Source: Maribacter sedimenticola
GTDB lineage: Bacteria; Bacteroidota; Bacteroidia; Flavobacteriales; Flavobacteriaceae
Direction of reading: 5' to 3'
DNA: 64,000 nucleotides
Assembly (NCBI RefSeq): GCF_900188415.1
Contig: NZ_FZNV01000001.1
Span: 1,081,501-1,145,500, forward strand
Of the stretch, positions 1 to 8,989 are shown piece by piece. Position 1 is the first letter of the stretch, and the number at the start of each line of letters is the position of its first letter. Under the pieces are notes generated by a model. It did not search any database and was not told the origin of the DNA. It worked only from the letters and a program-made list of their open reading frames with translations. Made by a program: the position numbers and the translations under genes.

Positions 1-1491
1 AATGCCATGTACGGCAATATGCCATCTGGTTTTGACCGTAATTATGGGGGCTGGGCCAAAGGTCTTTATATCTTGGACGGTACAACAGATGATGGTGACG
101 TAAGTATGGGATGGACCCATTCCAATCAATTGCAGAGTGGGGATTTTCTGCCAAGCAATGTGCCTTGGGGGGAAACTTGGGCAGATTATTATAATTTGAT
201 CAGGAAAGCAAATTCTGCTTTGGAGAACTTGGAAAGATTGGAGGATGTTACCTTAAGGAACAGATTAATGGGAGAATCATATTTTTTACGTGCATTTATG
301 TATCATGAACTGTTAAGGTTGTATGGCATTAAGTCTGAAGGAGGGGAGCCCACAGGAGTGCCTCTTATTGATAAAAGTTTGACTTTGGAGGATAATTTCG
401 AGATTCCACGGTCAACTTATGATGAGGTTGTAGATTTTATAGTCAATGATTTAGAAATGGCATCCGAACTACTTCCCGGTAAGAATGAAACTGTTGCGGG
501 TAGGGCAACACTTGGTGCGGCCAATGCATTAAAAAGTAGGGTTTTATTATATGCGGAACGGTGGGCTGCAGCAGCAGTAGCTGCTAATGAGGTTATTGGT
601 TCCGAGTATGCTTTGTTTCCGGATTATAGAACGTTGTTCCTGACAAAAAATAATGAGGAAATCATTTTTGCGAAAAAATTTCAATTTCCGGACAAGCATC
701 ACCAAACCAATGCGGGAGGTACCGCAGGAGCTGGTTGGGATGTATACAATTCACCAAATACTTTTAAAGGTACTAGTGATGCAGGTTGGGGTGGAAATTT
801 ACCGACCCAGAATTTCGTCGATGCTTATGATGCCATAGATGGGGAGCCTCAAAACTTATCAACGGCATATGATCCAAATGAACCTTTTGAAAATCTTGAT
901 CCACGATTTAAGGCTACTGTCGTTCATGACGGTGCTACTTTTAGGGGACGTGAGATAGAATTATATGAAGGTGGTCTGGAAGGGGATCCCGGCGTATTTA
1001 TGCATACAGGATATTTTTTAAGAAAATTTCATAATGAAGATATAGATGTCTATTCCCAAAGTAGTGATCAAGACTGGATTTTCATGCGCTATGCAGAAGT
1101 ACTCTTAAATTATGCAGAAGCCCAAAATGAGGCATCCGGCCCAGATGGTTCTGTATACAATGCTATTAATTTAATACGCAATCGTGCTGGTATGCCCAAT
1201 TTGGAAAGTGGATTAACTCAAGATCAAATGCGTGAAAGAATCAGAAATGAACGGAGAATAGAGTTGGCATTTGAAGAACATAGATTTTTTGATATTAGAA
1301 GATGGGGTATTGCTGAAAACTTATTGAATGGCCCTTTATATGGTATGAAAATTGAAAAGGAGGGTGATAATTATACATATACCAAGTTTGAATTTGAGAC
1401 TAGGAGTTTCCCTTCCAAACTATATGTATTGCCTATTCCACAAAATGAAATAGATAAAAACCCTGCGGCAAAACAAATATTAGGTTGGTAA
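1..1491 (+). CDS. SusD/RagB-type outer-membrane glycan-binding lipoprotein, 5' truncated by window edge
   Basis: The reading frame is open to the first base of the window, so the real start and lipoprotein signal lie upstream. About 496 codons are visible, against roughly 520-600 for the family. Near the C-terminus (about residues 415-435 of the visible part) is the family signature NERRIELAFEEHRFFDIRRW. The end has the usual LPIPQNEID...N motif. SusD proteins sit on the cell surface over a SusC TonB-dependent pore and bind oligosaccharides before import; the matching susC is expected just upstream. Because GH43, GH51 and araBDA follow, the ligand is probably an arabinan or arabinose-containing glycan (inference). 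A hairpin terminator follows about 40 bases after the stop. Confidence 0.9.
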   Translation, partial: NAMYGNMPSGFDRNYGGWAKGLYILDGTTDDGDVSMGWTHSNQLQSGDFLPSNVPWGETWADYYNLIRKANSALENLERLEDVTLRNRLMGESYFLRAFMYHELLRLYGIKSEGGEPTGVPLIDKSLTLEDNFEIPRSTYDEVVDFIVNDLEMASELLPGKNETVAGRATLGAANALKSRVLLYAERWAAAAVAANEVIGSEYALFPDYRTLFLTKNNEEIIFAKKFQFPDKHHQTNAGGTAGAGWDVYNSPNTFKGTSDAGWGGNLPTQNFVDAYDAIDGEPQNLSTAYDPNEPFENLDPRFKATVVHDGATFRGREIELYEGGLEGDPGVFMHTGYFLRKFHNEDIDVYSQSSDQDWIFMRYAEVLLNYAEAQNEASGPDGSVYNAINLIRNRAGMPNLESGLTQDQMRERIRNERRIELAFEEHRFFDIRRWGIAENLLNGPLYGMKIEKEGDNYTYTKFEFETRSFPSKLYVLPIPQNEIDKNPAAKQILGW

Positions 1492-1529
1492 TGCCGTATA
1501 AAGATAGTTTGTTGAGTTAGTTTAAATTT

Positions 1530-1567
1530 GGGGCATTATGTTAGTTTTAGTGCCCCTTATTTTATTG
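1530..1567 (+). terminator. Rho-independent terminator after susD
   Basis: Six-base arms GGGGCA (1530-1535) and TGCCCC (1551-1556) are followed by a T-rich run. It would separate the susD transcript from the downstream lipoprotein gene or let part of it through. Confidence 0.55.
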
Positions 1568-1698
1568 GTTATGTAATTTCTATCCACTCCGTTGAAAAAA
1601 TTTTTAGTTAGACCCTTTGCGTGTTAGTATTGGTCTTTATTTTACATACAACAACCCGTAGAATGACTATTTTATCAACATTAATAATATCTTGTATG

Positions 1699-4600
1699 AT
1701 GAAGATTTTCTATAGTATTAAAAATTATCATCCTCATGTATTTATTATTAGTACTGTTATAGGTTTTTTTCTTCTTAGTTGCTCAGATAAGGAATCTCCA
1801 TTGTTTACATCATTGAATTCCGAAACCACAGGTATTTCATTCGTAAATGAATTAGTTGAAACAGAAGAGTTGAACGTTATGCAATATGAGTACATGTATA
1901 ATGGTGCAGGTGTTGGCATAGGAGATTTTAATAATGACGGTTTGGCAGATATTTACGTAACAGGTAATACCGTTAAGAACAGATTGTTTTTAAATGAGGG
2001 CAATTTAAAATTTGTAGATAGAACTAATATTTCTAATGTTGGCGGTAGGGAAAATTGGAAAACCGGAACTAGTATCGCTGATGTAAACGGTGATGGACTT
2101 TTGGATATCTATGTTTGTTATTCCGGATTGGGTAGTAATGAAGATCGTGCCAATCAATTGTTTATCAATATGGGAGTGAACCAAGATTCAATTCCTCAAT
2201 TTCAAGATAAGGCCTCAGAATACGGTTTGGACGCAATAGGTAGTTTTAGTACCCAGGCCGCATTTTTTGATTATGATCTTGATGGTGATCTGGATATGTT
2301 TCTTTTAAACCATTCAAAAACCTTTTTTTCTCCATTTTATAACAGTACCAAGCTAAGAAACACAAGACACCCACAATTTGGCAACTCCTTGTTCAGAAAC
2401 GATAATAATAAATTTACCGATGTAAGTGAGGCAGCGGGAATTTATGGTAGCGGACTCAATTTTGGTTTAGGCCTGTCCATATCTGATTTTAACCATGATG
2501 GCTTGCCCGATATTTACGTATCCAATGATTATGACGAACAGGACTTTTTATATTTAAATCAAGGTGACGGCACTTTTTTAGATGCTACCAAAACATCTTT
2601 TGGCCATATTTCAAAATATTCTATGGGTAATGACGCAGCCGATATTAACAATGATGGTTGGGTAGATTTAATAACCTTGGATATGCTTCCGGAAGATAAT
2701 TATAGACAAAAAATATTAAAAGGAGCAGATGAATATGACCGTTATCAACTAGCTGTAGACAGTAGTTACCATAAGCAACATATGCGCAATATGTTGCAAT
2801 TAAATCAAGGTAATAATCAGAGTGGACTACCAATATTCAGTGAAATTGGTCAATTGGCAGGTATTGCCACAACAGATTGGAGCTGGTCTGCATTACTTGC
2901 CGATTTTGACAGTGATGGCAAAAAAGATTTGTTCGTTTCCAATGGATATCTACGTGACTATACCAACAAGGATTTTATGAAATTTGAGGTTAACGAAGCA
3001 ATGGCAGATGTTCGTGCCAAAGGAAAAGAATTGTTTGATGAATCTGGAAAAAAGGAATTTTCAAGTCTTATTTATGAATTGGTAAAGAAAATGCCTTCTA
3101 CTAAAATCCCAAATTATATTTTTAAGAACAAAGGGAACTACAAGTTTAAAAATACCACGACAGATTGGGGGCTTTCCGATCCCACGGTTTCTACAGGCGC
3201 GGCTTATGCAGATTTAGATAATGATGGGGATTTGGATTTGGTAATAAACAATACTAATGAACCTTTAGGAATTTACAGAAATAATTCTGAACGGTTATTG
3301 CATAATTATTTAAGAATAAAATTAAAAGGTAAAGGAAAAAATACCGCGGCTATTGGTACTAAAGTTTGGGTTAGTACAGATTCCTCAAAGCAGTTTATTG
3401 AGAATTATCCCATAAGAGGTTATCAATCATCCATTGACCCTATATTGTATTTTGGATTGGGAAAACAAGAAAAAGTCACTATTGATGTGCAATGGCCATC
3501 AGGTACTTATTCTAAATTTACTGATGTTAATGTCAATACCCTATTGGAAATCAAAGAAGATTCAAATGGTGTAATTGAAAATAAAAGCAAAAAAAACACT
3601 CCTTATTTTCAAAGGGTCGCGAATAAGGATTTTATAGCTTACCGTCATAAGGAAAATGGTTTTGTAGATTTTAATGTAAATCGTTTAGCATTAAAACAAA
3701 GCTCAAGGTCAGGACCTAAAATGTCCGTTGCGGATTTAAATGCAGATGGTATCGATGATATATTCATTGCAGGAGCAATGGGTTCAGCAGACCACTTGTA
3801 TATTTCTCAGCCAAATGGAAAATACCTAATTTCTAAAGATGAATGCTTTAATACTACTAAAACTTTAGAAACAGAAGGTTCTTTATTTTTTGATGCGGAT
3901 AACGATGGTGATCTTGATTTGTACGCAGTAAGTGGAGGTAGCCAAATAGCCTTAGGTTCTCCGTCCCTAAAAGATAGATTATATCTAAATGATGGAGAAG
4001 GTCATTTTGAATTGGCTTCAGAAAACACGTTACCACAGGGCTACTCAAATGGTAGTGCAGTTGCTGCGGGTGATTATGATGGTGACGGCGATATGGATTT
4101 ATTCGTAGGTAGCGGACCATTACCGGGCAGTTATCCTGATTGCGCCATAGGCGGAATTTTGAGAAATGACTCTAATGCTTCGGAAGGAATTGTCAAGTTC
4201 AGCCTAGCTACGAATGAAGTAAACCCTAAATTACGACAACCAGGTCTAATCACAGATGCTTTATGGCTAGATGTAAATAATGATTCTTGGGTAGATTTGG
4301 TCATTGTTGGAGAATGGATGCCTATTCGAATATTCATAAATAACAAAGGAAAATTAATTGATGAAACTGCAGCATACGGTCTTGCAAATAGTAATGGACT
4401 TTGGCAGACCATTGCAACTGCAGATATGGATAATGATGGAGACTTAGACCTTTTGGTTGGCAATTTGGGACTCAATCTTCCTTTTAACCCATCCAAAGAC
4501 CAACCTTTAGAAGCATTTATTGGAGATTTTAGAGGCGATGAGGTTAATACTCCGGTAATTAGTAGTTACATTCAAGGAAAAAGATATCCAATTGCATCGT

Positions 4601-5139
4601 TAGATGAGATGCAAGGTGCCTTTCCTCATTTGCGCAAGAAATTTTTAAAGCATGAAAATTACGCCTCTTCGGTTCTTGATAGCATTTTTGATAAAAATCA
4701 ATTATTGAAAGCTAAACATATTTTAGTCAATGAATTGTCATCTATCTACCTAGAGAATACAGGGAATGGTTTTAAAATGCACATATTGCCTGTAGAAGCA
4801 CAATTTTCTGCCATTCAAGGTATTGTGGTAAACGATTTTAACGGCGACAAAAACCTTGATGTATTACTAGCAGGCAATTACTTTCCTTTTCGTGTAGACT
4901 ATGGACCAAATGATGCCGGTAAGGGGGTATTGTTATTGGGTAATGGAAAAGGTCATTTTAACGTTTTGGAACGGGAATATATAGGAGATTTTATTGGTGG
5001 GGATATTAGGGATGCTAAATTAATTAGACACAACGATTACAACAAAATCATATTTACCAAGAATAATGATAGTGTCCAAGCCATTCAATTCTTAAATAAT
5101 AAAAATTTTAATGAACCAAACACAAAGAATATAAACTAA
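1699..5139 (+). CDS. Large FG-GAP (VCBS) repeat / ASPIC-UnbV domain lipoprotein
   Basis: About 1146 residues from the chosen ATG. The frame is open upstream to a GTG at 1621, but the ATG at 1699 (or 1696) gives a clean lipoprotein signal ending FFLLSC, so the protein is probably anchored in the outer membrane. At least twelve calcium-site-like repeats of the form D-x-D/N-x-D-G-x-x-D are visible, for example DFNNDGLADIYV, DYDLDGDLDMF, DLDNDGDLDLV and DYDGDGDMDLF. They indicate integrin-like beta-propeller blades in two blocks separated by an ASPIC/UnbV segment (around 575-660, GxGxN...GTKV to WPSG). Such proteins are common beside SusCD in marine Bacteroidota. Binding of glycan or protein is likely but the exact role is unknown. 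The stop codon directly abuts the GH43 gene, so the two are cotranscribed. Confidence 0.85.
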   Translation: MKIFYSIKNYHPHVFIISTVIGFFLLSCSDKESPLFTSLNSETTGISFVNELVETEELNVMQYEYMYNGAGVGIGDFNNDGLADIYVTGNTVKNRLFLNEGNLKFVDRTNISNVGGRENWKTGTSIADVNGDGLLDIYVCYSGLGSNEDRANQLFINMGVNQDSIPQFQDKASEYGLDAIGSFSTQAAFFDYDLDGDLDMFLLNHSKTFFSPFYNSTKLRNTRHPQFGNSLFRNDNNKFTDVSEAAGIYGSGLNFGLGLSISDFNHDGLPDIYVSNDYDEQDFLYLNQGDGTFLDATKTSFGHISKYSMGNDAADINNDGWVDLITLDMLPEDNYRQKILKGADEYDRYQLAVDSSYHKQHMRNMLQLNQGNNQSGLPIFSEIGQLAGIATTDWSWSALLADFDSDGKKDLFVSNGYLRDYTNKDFMKFEVNEAMADVRAKGKELFDESGKKEFSSLIYELVKKMPSTKIPNYIFKNKGNYKFKNTTTDWGLSDPTVSTGAAYADLDNDGDLDLVINNTNEPLGIYRNNSERLLHNYLRIKLKGKGKNTAAIGTKVWVSTDSSKQFIENYPIRGYQSSIDPILYFGLGKQEKVTIDVQWPSGTYSKFTDVNVNTLLEIKEDSNGVIENKSKKNTPYFQRVANKDFIAYRHKENGFVDFNVNRLALKQSSRSGPKMSVADLNADGIDDIFIAGAMGSADHLYISQPNGKYLISKDECFNTTKTLETEGSLFFDADNDGDLDLYAVSGGSQIALGSPSLKDRLYLNDGEGHFELASENTLPQGYSNGSAVAAGDYDGDGDMDLFVGSGPLPGSYPDCAIGGILRNDSNASEGIVKFSLATNEVNPKLRQPGLITDALWLDVNNDSWVDLVIVGEWMPIRIFINNKGKLIDETAAYGLANSNGLWQTIATADMDNDGDLDLLVGNLGLNLPFNPSKDQPLEAFIGDFRGDEVNTPVISSYIQGKRYPIASLDEMQGAFPHLRKKFLKHENYASSVLDSIFDKNQLLKAKHILVNELSSIYLENTGNGFKMHILPVEAQFSAIQGIVVNDFNGDKNLDVLLAGNYFPFRVDYGPNDAGKGVLLLGNGKGHFNVLEREYIGDFIGGDIRDAKLIRHNDYNKIIFTKNNDSVQAIQFLNNKNFNEPNTKNIN

Positions 5140-7326
5140 ATGCAAATGAAAAATCAAAAGTACACATATATGATATTGGGCATTGCGCTTGTGATTTTTG
5201 TAGGAATAATGAATTCTTGCAAGAATACAGATACAGAGGATACAACCGCATATTTGTTCGCTTATTTTGTAGGTAATGGGCCCGGCGAAGAATCCATAAG
5301 ATATGCCATTAGTGAGGATGGTTACAATTATAGGGCATTGAACAATAACGAACCCATTGTGGATAATGCCCAAATCAGTGCCACAGGCGGTGTACGCGAT
5401 CCACATGTTATCAGATCCCATGACGGTAAAATGTTCTATATGGTCGTCACAGACTTATATGTGCCGGAAATGGGATGGAAAAATTATGCCATGACTTTAA
5501 TGAAATCAACGGATTTAATTCATTGGACCTCATCAAATGTCAATATTCCCGAAACTTTTCCGGACACGTTTGGAGAAGTATATAGAGTTTGGGCACCACA
5601 GACCATATATGATGAAAAGGAACAAAAATACATGGTCTATTTTTCAATGAAACAAGGCAATGAACCAGATAAGATCTATTACGCTTATGCAAATGAAGAT
5701 TTTACGGGTTTTGAATCTGAGCCAAAACAACTGTATTTTCCACCTGCCAATAGTAATAACAAGGCATGTATAGATGGAGATATTATTTATCATAATGGCA
5801 AATACCACCTGTTCCATAAGGCAGAGGATGGTAATCCCGGTATAAAATTGGCCATTTCTGATAAATTGACAGAAGGTTATGAATTGGTCAGCAATGACCG
5901 TGTAGACCTAGAGAAAGATCCAGTGGAAGGCAGTGGTATTTTTAAATTGAACGATACTGGAGAGTATATATTAATGTATGATCTTTATACCAAAGGGGGG
6001 TACCAATTTACCAAGAGTAAGGACCTTAAAAATTTTGAAGTTATTGATGAGGAAATCCGTATGGATTTTCATCCTCGGCATGGTTCCGTTCTTCCTATTA
6101 CGGTCAATGAACTTAAAACCTTGGTTGCGGCATTCTCTTCATTTGAGAAACCGTTATTCCACTTAGGGTCAAATGATATAATCTCTCAAAATGTAGCGGT
6201 ATACCAGCAAGGTAAGGAAATCAGGTTACCCGTTACGGAAACGACCGACCTTAACTCTTTTGACCCACAATTTTCAACGTTTACGGGGTCAACTATTACC
6301 CCATCCGGTCCACAGGATTTCAGTAATGGTCCAGTAGAATATATTATGAAGGTAGAAGGTAAGGGTGAACACTCCTACCAAGTAATGGTATCCAAGGATC
6401 ACAATCCTGCAATTAAGGGGTATTATGCGGATCCAGAAGTGCTCTATTCCAACAAAACCAAAAAATATTATATATATCCTACATCAGATGGTTTTAATAA
6501 TTGGTCGGGTACTTACTTTAAAACTTTTTCCTCTACAAATTTGGTGGACTGGACTGATGAGGGCATTATTATAGATCTAAAGAAAGATGTGTCATGGGCA
6601 GATCGCAATGCATGGGCGCCGTGTATTATAGAACGAAAAGAAGGGGATGAATATAAATATTATTATTACTTTACTGCTGCCCAAAAAATTGGTGTCGCCG
6701 TATCAGATGATCCTACAGGTCCCTTTATTGATAATGGAAAACCACTTATTGATGCAAAGCCCGAAGGGATTACGAACGGACAGGAAATTGACCCGGATGT
6801 TTTTAAAGATCCAAAAAGTGGGAAAACCTATTTATACTGGGGTAACATGTATATGGCGGTTGCAGAATTGAACGATGACATGGTATCCCTTAAAAACAAT
6901 ACCTTAAAAGTGATTACACCTGATCAGACATATAGAGAAGGAACAGAGGTATTTTACCGTGACGGCACTTATTATTTTATGTGGAGTGAAGATGATACCA
7001 GAAGTCCCAATTATAAAGTGCGATACGCCATTGCAAAGAGCCCAACAGGACCTTTAGAGATTCCTGAGAACAATATAATCATACAGGCTGATAAGACATT
7101 AGAGATTCTTGCCACAGGTCACAATTCTGTAATTCAAGTGCCAGGAAAAGATGAATGGTATTTGGTATACCACAGATTTACACATCCAAAAGGGAAAAGT
7201 ATGGGTAGAGAAGCTGGTTTTCATCGTGAGGTTTCTATCGATGAATTAACTTTTGATAAGGACGGATTTATAAATGAAGTGATACCTACTTTAGAAGGAA
7301 TTGCTCCATTATTTATAGAACATTAA
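5140..7326 (+). CDS. Tandem-domain glycoside hydrolase family 43 lipoprotein (arabinan/arabinofuranoside-active)
   Basis: 728 residues with a lipoprotein signal (GIMNSC, Cys27). Two GH43-type five-bladed propeller catalytic domains follow each other. The N-terminal one has candidate nucleophile Asp87 in RDPHV, WAPQ at 151-154 and candidate acid Glu263 in VEGSG. The C-terminal one has Asp431 in ADPEV, the pKa-tuning Asp551 in DPDVF, acid Glu600 in REGTEVF and His661 in GHNSV. GH43 enzymes cleave alpha-L-arabinofuranosyl or beta-xylosyl links. The following GH51 and araBDA genes favour arabinan or arabinoxylan side chains. It starts immediately after the stop of the FG-GAP gene and ends four bases before the GH51 start. 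Both domains appear to keep catalytic residues, so two activities or one internal and one terminal activity are possible. Confidence 0.88.
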   Translation: MQMKNQKYTYMILGIALVIFVGIMNSCKNTDTEDTTAYLFAYFVGNGPGEESIRYAISEDGYNYRALNNNEPIVDNAQISATGGVRDPHVIRSHDGKMFYMVVTDLYVPEMGWKNYAMTLMKSTDLIHWTSSNVNIPETFPDTFGEVYRVWAPQTIYDEKEQKYMVYFSMKQGNEPDKIYYAYANEDFTGFESEPKQLYFPPANSNNKACIDGDIIYHNGKYHLFHKAEDGNPGIKLAISDKLTEGYELVSNDRVDLEKDPVEGSGIFKLNDTGEYILMYDLYTKGGYQFTKSKDLKNFEVIDEEIRMDFHPRHGSVLPITVNELKTLVAAFSSFEKPLFHLGSNDIISQNVAVYQQGKEIRLPVTETTDLNSFDPQFSTFTGSTITPSGPQDFSNGPVEYIMKVEGKGEHSYQVMVSKDHNPAIKGYYADPEVLYSNKTKKYYIYPTSDGFNNWSGTYFKTFSSTNLVDWTDEGIIIDLKKDVSWADRNAWAPCIIERKEGDEYKYYYYFTAAQKIGVAVSDDPTGPFIDNGKPLIDAKPEGITNGQEIDPDVFKDPKSGKTYLYWGNMYMAVAELNDDMVSLKNNTLKVITPDQTYREGTEVFYRDGTYYFMWSEDDTRSPNYKVRYAIAKSPTGPLEIPENNIIIQADKTLEILATGHNSVIQVPGKDEWYLVYHRFTHPKGKSMGREAGFHREVSIDELTFDKDGFINEVIPTLEGIAPLFIEH

Positions 7327-7330
7327 TGAT

Positions 7331-8878
7331 ATGAAAAAGCTTACCGTATTTAGTTTACTCTTTAGTCTTTTAGTGGCATGGAATAGTTCTGCTCAAACAA
7401 AAATTGAATTAACCCATCAAGAAAATGCGCCCATAATCAGCAAACATATCTACGGTCATTTTGCAGAACATTTGGGTAAATGTATTTATGAAGGATTTTA
7501 TGTTGGTGAGAATAGTACCATTCCAAATTCTGCGGGTGTTAGAAAAGATATTATCGAAGCTTTAAAAGAATTACAAATACCAAATTTACGTTGGCCAGGA
7601 GGTTGTTTTGCAGATACCTATCATTGGATGGACGGTATTGGAGATTTAGATAAAAGACCAACCATTGTAAATACGTGGTGGGGAGGAACCACTGAGGATA
7701 ACAGCTTTGGAACACACAATTTTCTAAACTTGTGCAAGGAGTTGGGAGCCGAACCATACCTGTCTGGCAATGTAGGTAGTGGTGGGGTGCAAGAATTGGC
7801 AGATTGGGTTCAATACACCAACTTTAAAGGTAAAAGTCCAATGTCCGATTTAAGACGTGAGAACGGTAGAGAAGAACCTTGGGGTGTTAAGTATTGGGGA
7901 ATAGGTAACGAAGCCTGGGGCTGTGGCGGAAATATGCGTGCAGAATATTATGTAGACATTTATAGAAAATACGCAACTTTTATGTCTAATGCAGATGTAG
8001 ATGGGGGACTCTATAAAATTGCTTCTGGCGCAAATGATGATGATTACAATTGGACAGAAGTCCTTATGAAAAACATTCCCAAGAGTATGTTGCAAGGGGT
8101 GGCTTTACACCATTATACTGTAATTGATTGGGCAGACAAAGGACCGGACATTGATTTTAATGAGGAAACTTATTTTAAATCCATGAAACAATCATGGTTA
8201 ATGGAGGAATTGATTACCAAGCATACTGCTATAATGGATAAGTATGATGCTGAAAAGGAGGTTGATTTAATTGTTGATGAATGGGGCGGTTGGTACGATG
8301 TTGATAAAGAAAAAAGCCGTGGTGTTTTATACCAACAAAATACAATGCGTGATGCTATGATTGCTGGTATGAACTTGAATATTTTTAATAATCATGCAGA
8401 CCGGGTAAAAATGGCAAATTTAGCACAAACCGTTAATGTGCTTCAGGCGGTAATTTTAACGGATGATGAGAAGATGATATTAACACCTACGTATCATGTT
8501 ATGAACATGTATAAGGTACATCAAGACGCTACATTATTACCACTTAAGTTTAATTCCCCTAAATATTCTTATGGCGGAGAATCATTACCTGCATTAACGG
8601 TTTCAGCTTCTCAAAACTCAGAGAACTTAACGCATATATCTTTTACCAATATTGACGCTAAAAGTAACCATGAGATTACAATCGATTTAAATGAATTGGA
8701 TATCAAAACTATTTCTGGTTCTATTTTAACTTCAACAAGTTTACAAGACTATAATTCATTTAATAACCCATCAAAAATAACCCCTAAAAATTTTGAGGAT
8801 TATACCTTGAAGCGAGGTATTTTAACTGTAAGTCTACCTCCGTTTTCAGTGGTGGTTTTAAAAGCTTTACAAGATTAA
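7331..8878 (+). CDS. Secreted alpha-L-arabinofuranosidase, glycoside hydrolase family 51
   Basis: 515 residues with a cleavable signal peptide (about 1-21, ending SSAQ), so it acts in the periplasm or outside. It has the GH51 layout of a TIM barrel and a C-terminal beta-sandwich. The acid/base is Glu194 in GIGNEAWGCGG and the nucleophile Glu317 in VDEWGGWYDV. RWPGGCFADTYHW and NIFNNHADRV are also typical. It would remove terminal L-arabinofuranose from oligosaccharides made by the upstream GH43 enzyme. It starts four bases after the GH43 stop and is followed by a 110-base regulatory gap before araB. Confidence 0.93.
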   Translation: MKKLTVFSLLFSLLVAWNSSAQTKIELTHQENAPIISKHIYGHFAEHLGKCIYEGFYVGENSTIPNSAGVRKDIIEALKELQIPNLRWPGGCFADTYHWMDGIGDLDKRPTIVNTWWGGTTEDNSFGTHNFLNLCKELGAEPYLSGNVGSGGVQELADWVQYTNFKGKSPMSDLRRENGREEPWGVKYWGIGNEAWGCGGNMRAEYYVDIYRKYATFMSNADVDGGLYKIASGANDDDYNWTEVLMKNIPKSMLQGVALHHYTVIDWADKGPDIDFNEETYFKSMKQSWLMEELITKHTAIMDKYDAEKEVDLIVDEWGGWYDVDKEKSRGVLYQQNTMRDAMIAGMNLNIFNNHADRVKMANLAQTVNVLQAVILTDDEKMILTPTYHVMNMYKVHQDATLLPLKFNSPKYSYGGESLPALTVSASQNSENLTHISFTNIDAKSNHEITIDLNELDIKTISGSILTSTSLQDYNSFNNPSKITPKNFEDYTLKRGILTVSLPPFSVVVLKALQD

Positions 8879-8925
8879 TTAGATAGGAATGCAATGGTGC
8901 TATCATATATAATTCTATTTTTTTA

Positions 8926-8966
8926 AAGTGTATCAATTACACTTATCAAATTAAATAGTATATTTA
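8926..8966 (+). promoter_or_regulatory. Candidate arabinose-operon operator overlapping a weak araB promoter
   Basis: A perfect 7-5-7 dyad, AAGTGTA (8926-8932) and TACACTT (8938-8944), lies 45 bases before the araB ATG. A near-consensus -7 box, TATATTTA (one mismatch to TAnnTTTG), is at 8959-8966. TTA at 8937-8939 sits 19 bases upstream where the -33 TTG would be, so a bound regulator would cover it. The regulator is not in the window; in Bacteroidota an AraR-type protein is the obvious candidate (inference). Confidence 0.5.
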
Positions 8967-8989
8967 TAGCCTAAAATTTAAAAGTGAGA

